Positions 1 through 8,562 of a stretch of 64,000 nt of DNA are shown here, piece after piece. A program made the position numbers and the translations under genes. Location of the stretch: positions 620,001-684,000 of the forward strand of contig JADJAS010000007.1 of NCBI GenBank assembly GCA_016704145.1, given 5' to 3'. The notes under the pieces were generated by a model, which saw only the letters and a list, made by a program, of their open reading frames with translations, was not told the DNA's origin and did not search any database. Within the stretch, counting starts at the first letter, position 1, and each line of letters opens with the position of its first letter. The stretch is from Rhodocyclaceae bacterium (GTDB taxonomy: Bacteria > Pseudomonadota > Gammaproteobacteria > Burkholderiales > Rhodocyclaceae).

Positions 1-150
1 CCGATCGGCGAGCTGGTGAAACTCTACAACCTCGACTTCGCGCTGAGCCCGCTCGCGCTCGTCGACTCCCTTGCGCTGCTCGGCGCCGCCGGCGCGCTCG
101 GCTGGCTGGGCGCCGGCCTCTCGCTGCGCCAGCACCTCGGCGACCACTAA
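1..150 (+). CDS. ftsX: Cell division protein FtsX, C-terminal end (partial)
   Basis: Only the last 49 residues are present; the gene enters from the left edge and stops with TAA. The fragment ends in a hydrophobic helix with the segment ALGWLGAGLSLRQHL, which resembles the last transmembrane helix and short cytoplasmic tail of FtsX. FtsX is the membrane subunit of the FtsE/FtsX complex, which controls periplasmic murein hydrolases at the septum. The family call rests on this short tail only. A different FtsX-like ABC permease is possible. Confidence 0.65.
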   Translation, partial: PIGELVKLYNLDFALSPLALVDSLALLGAAGALGWLGAGLSLRQHLGDH

Positions 151-162
151 CAACGCGCAACA

Positions 163-189
163 AGCGGCGTACCGCCACGGCTGACTTTC
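163..189 (-). repeat. Dispersed GAAAGTCAG motif, copy 1
   Basis: Just past ftsX, read on the minus strand: GAAAGTCAG, then CCGTGGCGGTACGCCGC. It is one of the longest matches to the family and lies in non-coding DNA between ftsX and the receptor terminator. Confidence 0.8.
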
Positions 190-204
190 GCCGGCCGCGC
201 AAGA

Positions 205-228
205 AAAAGCCCCGCCGGAGCGGGGGCC
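205..228 (-). terminator. Rho-independent terminator for the TonB receptor gene
   Basis: Read on the minus strand there is a GC-rich stem, with GCCCC paired to GGGGC across a short loop, followed immediately by five T residues. It lies about 40 bases past the stop codon of the leftward receptor gene. It also separates that gene from the end of ftsX on the other strand. Confidence 0.7.
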
Positions 229-264
229 AACAGGGGGGAGGTTGCGAGGGAAGCCGGTAATGGC

Positions 265-2526
265 TCAGAACTTGTAGGTCACGCCGGTGTAGAAGGAGCG
301 GCCCATGCCGGGTACGGCGATGCCCCAGGGGATGCCGTTGATGCTCATGGTCGTGCCCTGCGCGACGTAGGCGCCGCCCAGCGGCAGGTCATAACGCTTG
401 TCGAACAGATTCTCAACGCCGACGTCGACGCGCGCCTGCTGCCATGAATAGCTGGCGCGCAGATTGACGAGGCTGTAACCGGCTGTCTTGATCTCGTTGC
501 GGGCGTCGGACACCTTGTCCTTGGCCTTGACCCCCACGAGTTCGACCGCATTGTCCCAGCCGCCAAGCTTGTGGCTCAGCGTCAGCCTGGCATTGAGCGG
601 CATGATGTTGTACAGGTCGTCGCCGGTGTCGCGGTTCTTGCCGTTGGTGTAGCTGACCAGGCCGCGCAAGCCGAACGCGCCGGCGCCGGAGTTGGCCAGC
701 GGCATGCGGCCGGACAGGTCGATGCCGTAGAGGCGCGCCGACTGGTTGGCGTACTTCAGCACGACGAACTGGTTGGTGGTGGCGGCGTTGGCCGCCGTAC
801 AGGCGGCGCCGGCCGGGCAGCGCACGGCGTCGATGTAGTCGCCGACCCGCGAGTAATGGGGCGTAGCCTTGAATTCCCAGGCGCGGTCGGCGGCATGCCA
901 GTCGATGGTGGCGCTGACGGTATTGGCCTTTTCGGGCTTGAGGTCAACGTCGCCGATGTAGCCATTGCCGTCGCCGACGAAGTTGTTCATCACCGCCGCC
1001 ATGGCCCAGGTGGACCAGCTGTAGCGCTCGTAAAGATTCGGCGAGCGCACCTTGCGCGCCAGGCCGAACTCGAGGTCGGTATTGCCGTCGGCGGCATAAC
1101 GCAGCAAGGCCGTCAGGTCGACGTTGTTGTCGGTGCGGGCATGGCGACGGGCATTGAAGGCATTGGCGTCGGCGAACTGGTTGCCCATGGCCGTCGCCAT
1201 CGTGCTGTAGCCCTGGGCATGGCCGGCATCGGTCTCGACCCGCTCGTGGCGCGCGCCGGCCAGGGCCGTCCATTGCGAACCGAGCCGGCCTTCCCATTCG
1301 GCGTAGACCGCCCGACGGTCGCGCTCGCCGTCGCGGATGTTCCAGAACGTGCCCGGCCACATGCCGCCGCCGGAGGGCGGCCACCAGTCGTCGAGGCGAT
1401 AGCGCTGGAGTTCGGCGCCGAGCCGCAACTGATCGCGTGGCGACAGATCGATGCTGGCCTTGATGGTGGCGCCGGTGGTCTCGCTGTCGGTATCCATGGG
1501 CATGCCGGCGGCGCAGCTCATGCCGATCGGCGCACAAGGACTGCCCGCCGCGGCTCCCGGCCCACCCGAAGCCGCGCCGTACCAGAAGCGCTTGTCGGCG
1601 CCGAAGTCCATGTGGTGACTGACCGTCTCGCGGTAGACCCGCGCCTCAAGCGCACCCCAGCCGAACTGGCCGAGGTAGCGCAGGTTGAAGCGCTTCTGCT
1701 CGTTGTCGAGCATGTCCATGCGCTGGTTCGGATAGAGCTGGTACGGCAGGTCCTGGTAGCCGAGCTTGAGCTCGACCAGATGGTTGCCGCCGCGCAAGGC
1801 CAGGCCCAGCGTGTGGTTGCGCGTTTCGTAGGCGGTCGAGCCGACTTCGTCGCGCCCGAGATGGCGGCCGATCCGGCCGGTGGCGGTCGTCGTCCTGAAC
1901 TTGCCGCCGGCGTCGTAGTTGTCGGACTCGGCGATGGCGCCAGCATAGCTGATGCTGAACGACTCGTTGGCGTAGGTCGCCGCGAGGTTGCCGCCCTTGG
2001 CGTTGCCGTTGCTGCGATAGAAGGCGCCGACCTCGCCCTTGAGCAGGCTACCCTGGCCGGGCGCGGCGAACACCGGCGCCGGCGTTTCGGCGACGATGCT
2101 GCCGCCGATGCTGTCGCCGCCGACGCTGACCGGCGCGATGCCGGCATAGACCTTGAGCGCGCCAATGTTGCTCGGGTCGAGATAGGACAGCGGCGGATTC
2201 ATGTGGTTGGGGCACGACGCCACCAGGTCCATGCCATCGACCTTGATGCGCAGCCGATCGTCGGCCAGGCCGTGGATGGCCGGCAGGCTGGACACGCCGC
2301 CGGCGCCGTACAGGCTGACGCCGGGAATGTTGCGCAGCAGCGCGGCGGTGTCGCTGGTGGCGGCGCGCAGCGCCGGCAGCGCGGCGCGCTCGACCGCGGT
2401 CGGCGAAGCGAGGTCATCGACACGGGCGCCGGGAACGACCACCGGCGAAAGACGGGTTTCCTGGCCGAAGGCGACCGGGGGCAGGGCCGCGAGGGCCAGG
2501 GCGATGGGAAGCAGCTTGGTTTTCAT
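265..2526 (-). CDS. TonB-dependent outer-membrane receptor, copper-receptor (NosA/OprC-like) type
   Basis: A 753-residue protein with an N-terminal signal peptide (cleavage likely after AFG, residue 21). A plug domain covers roughly residues 45-160 and a 22-strand type barrel follows, ending in aromatic YKF. The plug has DGMDLVASCPNHMNPP (about residues 98-112), a Cys/His/Met cluster like that of copper receptors of the NosA/OprC group. A second Cys/Met-rich loop lies near residues 330-345. It probably imports copper or another metal across the outer membrane with TonB energy. It is the last gene of the leftward metal cluster. A palindrome lies 64 bases upstream of the start. Copper as substrate is inferred. 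Confidence 0.8.
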   Translation of the reverse strand: MKTKLLPIALALAALPPVAFGQETRLSPVVVPGARVDDLASPTAVERAALPALRAATSDTAALLRNIPGVSLYGAGGVSSLPAIHGLADDRLRIKVDGMDLVASCPNHMNPPLSYLDPSNIGALKVYAGIAPVSVGGDSIGGSIVAETPAPVFAAPGQGSLLKGEVGAFYRSNGNAKGGNLAATYANESFSISYAGAIAESDNYDAGGKFRTTTATGRIGRHLGRDEVGSTAYETRNHTLGLALRGGNHLVELKLGYQDLPYQLYPNQRMDMLDNEQKRFNLRYLGQFGWGALEARVYRETVSHHMDFGADKRFWYGAASGGPGAAAGSPCAPIGMSCAAGMPMDTDSETTGATIKASIDLSPRDQLRLGAELQRYRLDDWWPPSGGGMWPGTFWNIRDGERDRRAVYAEWEGRLGSQWTALAGARHERVETDAGHAQGYSTMATAMGNQFADANAFNARRHARTDNNVDLTALLRYAADGNTDLEFGLARKVRSPNLYERYSWSTWAMAAVMNNFVGDGNGYIGDVDLKPEKANTVSATIDWHAADRAWEFKATPHYSRVGDYIDAVRCPAGAACTAANAATTNQFVVLKYANQSARLYGIDLSGRMPLANSGAGAFGLRGLVSYTNGKNRDTGDDLYNIMPLNARLTLSHKLGGWDNAVELVGVKAKDKVSDARNEIKTAGYSLVNLRASYSWQQARVDVGVENLFDKRYDLPLGGAYVAQGTTMSINGIPWGIAVPGMGRSFYTGVTYKF

Positions 2527-2589
2527 GGTGGGGGCTATGAAGGAGGAATGACTGCCGCGAATTCTAGGCAGTCGCCCGCCTCCACCGCC

Positions 2590-2604
2590 GCGACATGATG
2601 TCGC
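2590..2604. promoter_or_regulatory. Palindrome GCGACAT-G-ATGTCGC, candidate operator
   Basis: A perfect 15-bp palindrome in the short gap between the TonB receptor start (2526) and the upstream membrane-protein gene (ends 2615). The same GCGACA-N3-TGTCGC pattern recurs near 7386, 7403, 8151 and 33224, always in front of metal- or NosL-related genes. It is therefore probably a regulator binding site. The regulator is unknown. Confidence 0.5.
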
Positions 2605-2614
2605 ACCTCCGGGC

Positions 2615-3292
2615 TCAGGCGAGCAGCAGCCGGCGCAGGCCGAGCAGGATCAACACCGCCGCGGCAGTCCAGGTCAGCCAGCGCGCCAGCCAGGCGCGGC
2701 CGGCACGCATCTCCCGCCCGAGGCGGCCGGCAAGCGGTACGAGGACCAGGATCGGCGTCATCGCGGCGCCCAGCCCGAAGGCGAGGCCGTAGGCGGCACC
2801 GCCGGCCGGACCGCCGGCCTGCGCGGCCAGCGCCAGCAGCGAGGCCAGCGGCGTGCATGGCGTCAGCGAAAGGGCCGCGCCGAGGAACAGCGGCGGCAGC
2901 GAATCGCGCTTGCGGTGCAGACGCACCGGTTGCGAAGTCAGCCGTGGCGGCACGCCGCAGCGGCGCGCGGGCGAGCGAAGCAGCCAGAGGCCGGCGAGGA
3001 TGCTGGCGGCGCCGATGGCGGCATTGCCCCAGACGCCACCGAGGGCCTTGGCCAGTCCGATGCCGACAGCGCCGGCGAGCGTGGCCAGCAGCGTGTAGGT
3101 GGCGACGCGCCCGGCGAGGAACACGCCGGTATGCAGGAAGGCTTCGGTGCGGCCGCTGGCGCGGCCGAGCGCCCAGGTGCCCATGAATGGCAGGCAGGTC
3201 ACCGTGCAGGCGGTCAACCCCATCGAAACGCCGAGCAGCCAGACCGTGGCCAGCGTCACGCCGCCGGTGGCCGCGGCTTCAGCTATTGGCAT
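2615..3292 (-). CDS. Polytopic membrane protein, sulfite exporter TauE/SafE or CcdA/DsbD-like
   Basis: A 225-residue protein with about six hydrophobic segments. Near residues 29-34 is CTVTCLP, a Cys pair in a first helix followed by Pro, and SLTPCTPLASLLAL lies in the second half. These resemble the paired Cys-Pro helices of CcdA/DsbD-like electron-transfer proteins and the UreH/SafE group found beside copper oxidase assembly genes. It overlaps the end of the upstream ferredoxin gene by 14 bases, so the two are likely co-translated. A role in metal or thiol redox handling is inferred. The dispersed GAAAGTCAG-type motif lies inside it at 2934. Confidence 0.65.
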   Translation of the reverse strand: MPIAEAAATGGVTLATVWLLGVSMGLTACTVTCLPFMGTWALGRASGRTEAFLHTGVFLAGRVATYTLLATLAGAVGIGLAKALGGVWGNAAIGAASILAGLWLLRSPARRCGVPPRLTSQPVRLHRKRDSLPPLFLGAALSLTPCTPLASLLALAAQAGGPAGGAAYGLAFGLGAAMTPILVLVPLAGRLGREMRAGRAWLARWLTWTAAAVLILLGLRRLLLA

Positions 3293-4337
3293 GAGCCTTG
3301 CCGCGCCGGACGAGTTTCACGGGCTTGACCGTGCCGTCAGGCAGTTCGCCGGCCACGCGCTTTTTGTAATAGTCGCGGCTCGACGAGAACAGCGCCAGCG
3401 GCCCCCACTTGAGCGTGATGACGCCATCCTGCGGGCAATACTCGACGCAGCGGCCGCAGAGCGTGCAGTCCTCGTGGTAGGCCTTGCGGCCGCTCTGCCT
3501 GGAAATCTCCGGAATGTCCAGCGGGCAGGCGTCGGTGCAGACATGGCACTTGCCGCACTTGTCGGCGCTGGGCTTGGCCAGCCGCATCGGCGACAGCCGC
3601 TGGAACAGCGCGTTGAAGGCGAGCAGCGGACAGATGCGGCAGAAGGGCTGACGGACGGCCAGGGCGCCGACGACCGTGAAGCCGATCAGGACATTGGCGA
3701 TCGCGCCGAGGGCGAAGCTCCAGCCGTCGCCCAGCCGCAACGCCAGCTGCTCGGTGTTGCCGGTGAGCAGGGTCGTGGCGATGCGCGAAGGGCAGACATC
3801 GCACCAGGGATTACCGAGCGAATGCGGCGTCACGCCCAGCCCCGTCAATAAGGGCACCAGGAACACCAGCGCCAGCAGCAGCAGCCACTTCACCGGTCGC
3901 ATGCGCCCGACGCCGCCGAGGTCGCCCGACTCGAACCGACGCAAGCCGAGGCCGAGGCGGCGGCCGAGCCTGCCGATCAGCTCCTGGAGCGTGCCGAGCG
4001 GGCAGACCCAGCCGCAGAACACTTTGCCCAGCACGAAGAAGAAAGCGAAGAAAGTGAGGACGGTCATCAGCAGCGGCAGCACCATCTGCAAGGTCAGCTG
4101 CTGGGCGCGCACGATGGCCTCGCCGACCCGGTGGTGCAGCTGGTGCTGGGTCGGGATCAGCACGCAGTAGGCCGGGTTTTGCATGTCATAGCTGCACGAT
4201 AGCGCCGGCAGTGCCCCGGTGATCTTTTCCGCGGAGTAATGGCCGACAACGGCGCCGCCGTACAGGGTGAAGAACAGCATGGCGATCTGCACGAACAGGC
4301 GCAGGCGGCCCAGCGTCGGGATCAGGGTCTTAAGCAT
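3279..4337 (-). CDS. NapH/NosR/CcoG-type membrane polyferredoxin
   Basis: 352 residues from ATG at 4337, preceded by GGAGG. Several membrane helices carry C108GWVC112P and C233RIC236P motifs. A C-terminal cytoplasmic part has two 4Fe-4S ferredoxin signatures, at Cys 261/264/267/271 and 291/294/297/301. This layout is that of NapH and the NosR C-terminal half, which pass quinol electrons to periplasmic redox partners. Here it sits between a DUF4198 protein and a CcdA/TauE-like protein, so it may supply electrons for metal reduction or maturation. It overlaps the upstream gene by 8 bases. It is a family-level call and no catalytic partner is encoded nearby. Confidence 0.8.
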   Translation of the reverse strand: MLKTLIPTLGRLRLFVQIAMLFFTLYGGAVVGHYSAEKITGALPALSCSYDMQNPAYCVLIPTQHQLHHRVGEAIVRAQQLTLQMVLPLLMTVLTFFAFFFVLGKVFCGWVCPLGTLQELIGRLGRRLGLGLRRFESGDLGGVGRMRPVKWLLLLALVFLVPLLTGLGVTPHSLGNPWCDVCPSRIATTLLTGNTEQLALRLGDGWSFALGAIANVLIGFTVVGALAVRQPFCRICPLLAFNALFQRLSPMRLAKPSADKCGKCHVCTDACPLDIPEISRQSGRKAYHEDCTLCGRCVEYCPQDGVITLKWGPLALFSSSRDYYKKRVAGELPDGTVKPVKLVRRGKAHANS

Positions 4338-5217
4338 GATCGCCTCCAAAGTCAGTCCTGGCGGCACGCCGGCGCAGGAGCGGCAATGCGCCGATCATGC
4401 CGACCAGACCGAAGGCGGCGCCCCAGGCCAGGCTGCGGTCGCGGTCATCGTCCTGCGCGTAGCCGTGATTGAACGCCGTCAGGTAGCGCCGGCCGCCGTC
4501 CTCGCGCTCGGTGGCGACAACGAAGCCGGCGCGGCGCCGGCCGTGGCCACCCGTCCCATCCCCGGACGCCGCCTTGAAGTCGCGGGGAAACAGCACCGTG
4601 GCGTACCCCTGGTCATCGGTCTGCGCGGTCGTGCGGCTGCCGAACTCCGTCTCCAGCGTCAGCGGCTGGCCGGCAAGCGGCCGGCCCTGCCAGCGCACCA
4701 GGAAGCGCCATTTCTCGCTTTCCCGGTAGTTGCCATGCTCGCGCGGCAACGGATCCGGAATAATTTCCAGTTCGTGGCGCGAACGTCGCAGCAGCTCGGT
4801 CGGCGCCGGGCCCGGATTGCTGAAATACCAGGCCGTCGAGGCCACCCGGACCTCCGGCACCGCGCCCGGGATTTCCTGGCGCGCCACCACCCAGTGATAG
4901 TTGCCGGCCTGGGGCGCGGCCGACTCGATGCGCGCGCCTTCGGGGCCGACCGGATAATCCACGCGCCGCCGCGCCTCGGGACCGCCCGGCGCGTAGACCG
5001 TAACCGTCGCCGCCTCGATGCCGCGCGGCTTCAAGACGGCGGAGGCGCGGTCGCCGCCTCGGTTCGTCGTCGGCAGCAGCACGGGCTGCCGGGTCCAGTC
5101 TTTGGTCGTCGGGCGCGCGGCCGGGCCTTGCGTGGCCGCCGGCGCGCCGTGATCATGCTGGGCGAACGCGGCGCCGGCCAGCAGGGCAAGCGCCGCGGCG
5201 AAAGTCAGTCGTGGCAT
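4330..5217 (-). CDS. Periplasmic DUF4198-like protein with C-terminal membrane anchor
   Basis: A 295-residue protein with a signal peptide (MPRLTFAAALALLAGAAFAQ), then a His-containing start of the mature part (HDHG). A beta-rich periplasmic domain resembles the DUF4198/NikM-type domains linked to metal uptake. A single hydrophobic segment near the C-terminus (LAWGAAFGLVGMIGALPLL) is followed by arginines. It lies immediately downstream of a TonB receptor. Metal binding is inferred from the family and context. Its first codons overlap a copy of the dispersed motif. Confidence 0.6.
   Translation of the reverse strand: MPRLTFAAALALLAGAAFAQHDHGAPAATQGPAARPTTKDWTRQPVLLPTTNRGGDRASAVLKPRGIEAATVTVYAPGGPEARRRVDYPVGPEGARIESAAPQAGNYHWVVARQEIPGAVPEVRVASTAWYFSNPGPAPTELLRRSRHELEIIPDPLPREHGNYRESEKWRFLVRWQGRPLAGQPLTLETEFGSRTTAQTDDQGYATVLFPRDFKAASGDGTGGHGRRRAGFVVATEREDGGRRYLTAFNHGYAQDDDRDRSLAWGAAFGLVGMIGALPLLRRRAARTDFGGDHA
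4347..4374 (+). repeat. Dispersed motif copy at a gene start
   Basis: AAAGTCAG, then TCCTGGCGGCACGCCGGCG, lies in the last codons of the DUF4198 gene and just before the ferredoxin gene. It is an almost perfect copy except for C instead of G at the first base. Confidence 0.75.
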
Positions 5218-5225
5218 GACGCCTC

Positions 5226-7322
5226 CTAGCGGAAGTCGTAGCGGTAGCTCAGCATCACGCCGCGCGGCGCGGCGGCGGTGTAGGTGACCTTGCCGGCGCT
5301 GTCCTTCTTGACCTCGAAGGCGTAATGCTTGTCGAACAGGTTGTCGACGTTGAGGTTCAGCGAATGGCCGCCCCAGCCGTAGCTCAACGCCAGATTGGTC
5401 ACCCACTGCCAGCCCTCGTACTTTTCGGTGTTGGCGCTGTCCAGCCAGTAGCGTCCCCACGAATTCGACGAAAGCCGCGCGCGCCACGGCCCCTGCTGCC
5501 AGGCCACGAACGCGCCATACTGGTGTCTGGGAATGAAGGGTAGCGCGTTGCCCGAACGATCGGCGTTGATGGTTCGCGCACCCACCCGCACCGGCTCGGT
5601 GAAGTCGTCGTACCGGTAATCCGAAAATGCGTAATGGCCGCCGAGCTGCCAGTCGCGCCCCGGGCGCCAGCTGCCGGCAAGCTCCGCGCCCTTCTTGTCG
5701 GTGCGGCCGGCATTGACATAGTCGGTGACGCCGCCGTTGTTCTGCTGGACGATTTCGTCGCGCACGCTCATGGCATAGACGCTGGCGTCGAATTGCCAGG
5801 CTGCGCCGCGACCCTTGATGCCGACTTCGTGATTGCGGGTGACCGGCGCGTCGAGCGAACGGTTGTTCGACAGTTCCGACCCCGAGGGAATCTGCCCCGC
5901 CTGGGCGATCATCGCGAACAGATGCAGGTGGTCGCTCAGGCGATAGCTGGCGGCCAGCTTGGGCGCCGGCAGGTGGAAGGTCTTGCTCATCTCCGTCCGC
6001 CCCGCGCCGGCGACGTAACGGCCGCTGGCGAAATCGTATTTCGAGAACTGCCGGTTGGTGTCGTCGAAATCGACGACGTCGTAGCGCATACCGACGTCGA
6101 TGATCCACCGATCGCCCGGCCGCCACGATTCCTGCGCGTAGATGCCGGTCAGCAGGGTCGTGGCGTCGTCGATCTCGGCCAGCGCGCCCTTCTTGTCCGA
6201 GCGGGTGGCGACCACCCGGCCGCTCGCCAGGGTCACGTCGCGGTACTGGTACTTGCGCGCGTCGGGGGTACGCTCACGTCGCGCGGTGACGCCCGCCACC
6301 AGCGTGCCGCCGGCGTGCCGGTACTGTCCCTCGAGATCGGCGCCGATGTTGCTGACCCACGCCTCCGACTCGTTGATGATGCCGGTGACCGGGTGGTAGT
6401 GATACCAGGTGTTGTAGTACACGCGCGGCTTGAAGCTGAAATCGCCGCGCTCCATTTCCAGTTTCGAATTGAGGAACCAGACCTTCGAGTAGCGTCCCGA
6501 ATTCTTCCAGGCTTCCGAGGTATCGGCCTGCTTGCCGGAGCGGCGGAAGCGGGAGAACAAGGCGGCATCCATGGCCCCGGGCAACTGGACATTGGCCTCG
6601 GCGTAGGACACCTCGCTTTCCACCACGTCCCCCGAACCGAGGATCAGGCCGTGCTTGAGCGAGGTCTGGGTGGTGTCGAACTGGTTCCAGTGGCGCCAGT
6701 CGTTGTCCATCTTGCGGTGGGTAACGGTCAGCGCCAGCGCCTGGCTGTCGGTGACCTTGCCGCCGTAGCGCAGATGATAGTTCTGCGTGCCCTCGTTGCC
6801 GGCGCCGATGCGCAGGTTGTTGGCGCTGTCGTCGAACACGGACTTGGAAAATATTTGAATCGCGCCGCCGGTGCTGCCGGTGGCGAAGAGGTTGCCCGGC
6901 CCCTTGGCCACCTCGATACGCTCGATGTCGAGCGTGTCCACGAAGTCGAGGCGCGTGAAGCTGTCGGGATCGGAAAGCGGCACGCCGTCGCGCAGCACCA
7001 TGATCTCGCGGATGCCGTAGGCCGCCTTGAGGCCGGCGCCGCGGATGATCAGGCGCGCATCGAAGCCGCCGTTCTTGCTGTCGATCAACACGCCGGGAAT
7101 TTCCTGCAGCGCCTCCTTGACGTTGAACATCTTCTTCTGGTCCATCGCCTCCTTGCCGACCACGGCGATGGCCTGCGGCACCTCCGCCGTGGCGCGCGCT
7201 TCGCGCGTGGCGGTGACGCTGACGGCGTCGAGCGCCTTTTCCTGTTCCTGCTGCGCGCCGACGCAGATCGGCGCAAGGCTGGCGGCGAGCGCCAGGACCG
7301 CGGCCTGTCGTTTTGACTTCAT
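5226..7322 (-). CDS. TonB-dependent outer-membrane receptor
   Basis: 698 residues, start ATG preceded by a GGGAGAAG ribosome site. It has a signal peptide to about residue 23 and a TonB box-like stretch (LDAVSVTATRE). The plug domain contains IPGVLIDSKNGGFDARLIIRGAG. The barrel ends YRYDFR with a terminal aromatic residue. It is typical of siderophore or metal-chelate receptors of the FecA/CirA type, and the ligand cannot be read from the sequence. It is followed by the DUF4198 and ferredoxin genes and preceded by tonB, so the five genes probably form one leftward metal-uptake operon. Confidence 0.85.
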   Translation of the reverse strand: MKSKRQAAVLALAASLAPICVGAQQEQEKALDAVSVTATREARATAEVPQAIAVVGKEAMDQKKMFNVKEALQEIPGVLIDSKNGGFDARLIIRGAGLKAAYGIREIMVLRDGVPLSDPDSFTRLDFVDTLDIERIEVAKGPGNLFATGSTGGAIQIFSKSVFDDSANNLRIGAGNEGTQNYHLRYGGKVTDSQALALTVTHRKMDNDWRHWNQFDTTQTSLKHGLILGSGDVVESEVSYAEANVQLPGAMDAALFSRFRRSGKQADTSEAWKNSGRYSKVWFLNSKLEMERGDFSFKPRVYYNTWYHYHPVTGIINESEAWVSNIGADLEGQYRHAGGTLVAGVTARRERTPDARKYQYRDVTLASGRVVATRSDKKGALAEIDDATTLLTGIYAQESWRPGDRWIIDVGMRYDVVDFDDTNRQFSKYDFASGRYVAGAGRTEMSKTFHLPAPKLAASYRLSDHLHLFAMIAQAGQIPSGSELSNNRSLDAPVTRNHEVGIKGRGAAWQFDASVYAMSVRDEIVQQNNGGVTDYVNAGRTDKKGAELAGSWRPGRDWQLGGHYAFSDYRYDDFTEPVRVGARTINADRSGNALPFIPRHQYGAFVAWQQGPWRARLSSNSWGRYWLDSANTEKYEGWQWVTNLALSYGWGGHSLNLNVDNLFDKHYAFEVKKDSAGKVTYTAAAPRGVMLSYRYDFR

Positions 7323-7385
7323 GGTGCTTCTCCCTTCTTTGCCTGAATCGGCGCGAAGTCTAGAAGCGCCGACCATGCACGCCGT

Positions 7386-7417
7386 GCGACACGTTGCCGC
7401 GTGCGACGCCATGTCGC
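7386..7417. promoter_or_regulatory. Tandem imperfect GCGACA...TGTCGC sites before the receptor gene
   Basis: Two 15-bp sites, GCGACACGTTGCCGC and GCGACGCCATGTCGC, lie 17 bases apart in the 100-base gap between tonB and the receptor. Each has one mismatch to the perfect palindromes at 2590, 8151 and 33224. The spacing would place two dimers on nearly adjacent faces of the helix. Candidate operator pair. Confidence 0.4.
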
Positions 7418-7423
7418 GGCGGT

Positions 7424-8086
7424 CTACGAGGTTTGCAGGGAGAAGACGATGGGCACCGAGACCCAGGATTCGACCGTCTCGTCGCCGCGCCGGGCCGGCA
7501 CGAAACGCCATTGCGCGACGGCGATGCGAGCCGCCTCGTCGAGGCGGGCAAAGCCGCAGGAGTGCTTGATCTCGACCAGCATCGGCGCGCCGCCGGGGCT
7601 GACTTTCACGCGCAGCACCACCGTGCCTTCCTCGCCGAGGCGGCGCGAGCCGACCGGGTAGACCGGCTTCGGATTGGACAGGTAATCGGCGTCGAAACGC
7701 GCGGCGACCAGGGCGACGGGGGCGGGCGGCGCGGCCGACGCGGGGGCGGGAACGGGCGCGGGAGGCGGCGCGGAAGTCGCGACCGCCACCGTGATGGCCG
7801 CCGGGTTTTCTGTCGCCACCGCGATGGCCGGCGGCGGCGGCACGAGCGGAAGCGGAGCGCGCAGTTCCAGCAGGCGCGGCCGCGCCGCCGGCTTCGGTTC
7901 GGGCGCGGACGGCGCCGGCTCGATCAGGCGCACCAGCAGCGCCTCGGCGGCCTGACGCACGACCGGGCGCCGGGCCAGATCCACCAACGCCCAGACCAGG
8001 CCGGCATGCGCCGCCACCACCAGCGCAAAACAGACAGTGCGGCGCAACGTCGGTCTGATTGGCGTGAAAGGATCGGCGGATGGCAC
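7424..8086 (-). CDS. tonB: TonB energy transducer
   Basis: 220 residues. An N-terminal cytoplasmic/membrane segment lies at about residues 17-38. A Pro/Ala-rich periplasmic spacer covers about 55-125 (SAPPPAPVPAPASAAPPAPV). The C-terminal TonB domain has YPVGSRRLGEEGTVVLRV and the conserved ending AQWRFVPAR. TonB couples ExbB/ExbD proton-motive work to receptors. No exbB or exbD is in the window, so these must lie elsewhere. Adjacent receptors at 5226 and 265 are the likely clients. Confidence 0.88.
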   Translation of the reverse strand: MPSADPFTPIRPTLRRTVCFALVVAAHAGLVWALVDLARRPVVRQAAEALLVRLIEPAPSAPEPKPAARPRLLELRAPLPLVPPPPAIAVATENPAAITVAVATSAPPPAPVPAPASAAPPAPVALVAARFDADYLSNPKPVYPVGSRRLGEEGTVVLRVKVSPGGAPMLVEIKHSCGFARLDEAARIAVAQWRFVPARRGDETVESWVSVPIVFSLQTS

Positions 8087-8150
8087 GGCGAGATTGCGTC
8101 TTGGGACTCGGCGAGGCTTGAATTTTCGCCGATCGCCGGCAACCCGAGGT

Positions 8151-8165
8151 GCGACAATTTGTCGC
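8151..8165. promoter_or_regulatory. Perfect palindrome GCGACAA-T-TTGTCGC between divergent genes
   Basis: A 15-bp perfect palindrome placed between tonB (leftward, start 8086) and the small membrane protein gene (rightward, start 8245), so it could control both. It is one of the best members of the GCGACA-N3-TGTCGC family seen at 2590 and 33224. Confidence 0.5.
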
Positions 8166-8244
8166 TGCTCGGCGCCGCCGCGACCGGTAAGATATTCGGA
8201 TGCATTCCGCCGGCCGCCACGGCCAAGTGGCTTGCCCTGCCGCC

Positions 8245-8562
8245 ATGAAGCCTCGCCCCTCCAGCATCGCCATCGCCGTTCTCGGTCTGCTCGTGTTCGC
8301 CTTCGCCGGCAGCCTGCTCGATGCCGGCCGGCTGCGCGCGGAACGCGCCAACGAAACGGCCAGTACGCGCGAACTGGCGGCCCGGCTGGGTCTCGCCGAC
8401 ATCGCGCTGTTCACGGAGGCGCGCTACACCCGCCACCCCGCGCAGGCCGATTTGCATTCCGCGTTCCAGGACCATCCCGTCGCGCTGGAGCACTTTCCCA
8501 GCGGCTCGCTGATGCCGCCCCGACATGAAAACCTGGCTCGAACGGCAGCGGCACCTGATTGA
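8245..8562 (+). CDS. Small membrane-anchored protein preceding an ABC exporter
   Basis: 105 residues from the ATG followed by MKPRPSSIAIAVLGLL. One N-terminal hydrophobic segment (about residues 8-23) is followed by a hydrophilic periplasmic part with several His residues (YTRHPAQADLHSAF, DHPVALEHFPSG). It overlaps the permease gene by 38 bases, so the genes are translated together. I do not recognise the family. The His-rich part and the neighbourhood suggest a metal or substrate partner of the ABC system. Confidence 0.55.
   Translation: MKPRPSSIAIAVLGLLVFAFAGSLLDAGRLRAERANETASTRELAARLGLADIALFTEARYTRHPAQADLHSAFQDHPVALEHFPSGSLMPPRHENLARTAAAPD

Noticed and set aside
571..2598. Long rightward open frame (675 codons) opposite the TonB receptor
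   Set aside because: It is the antisense shadow of a GC-rich gene: composition is repetitive Val/Gly/Arg/Ala, it has no domain, and the opposite strand has a clear receptor with signal peptide and terminator.
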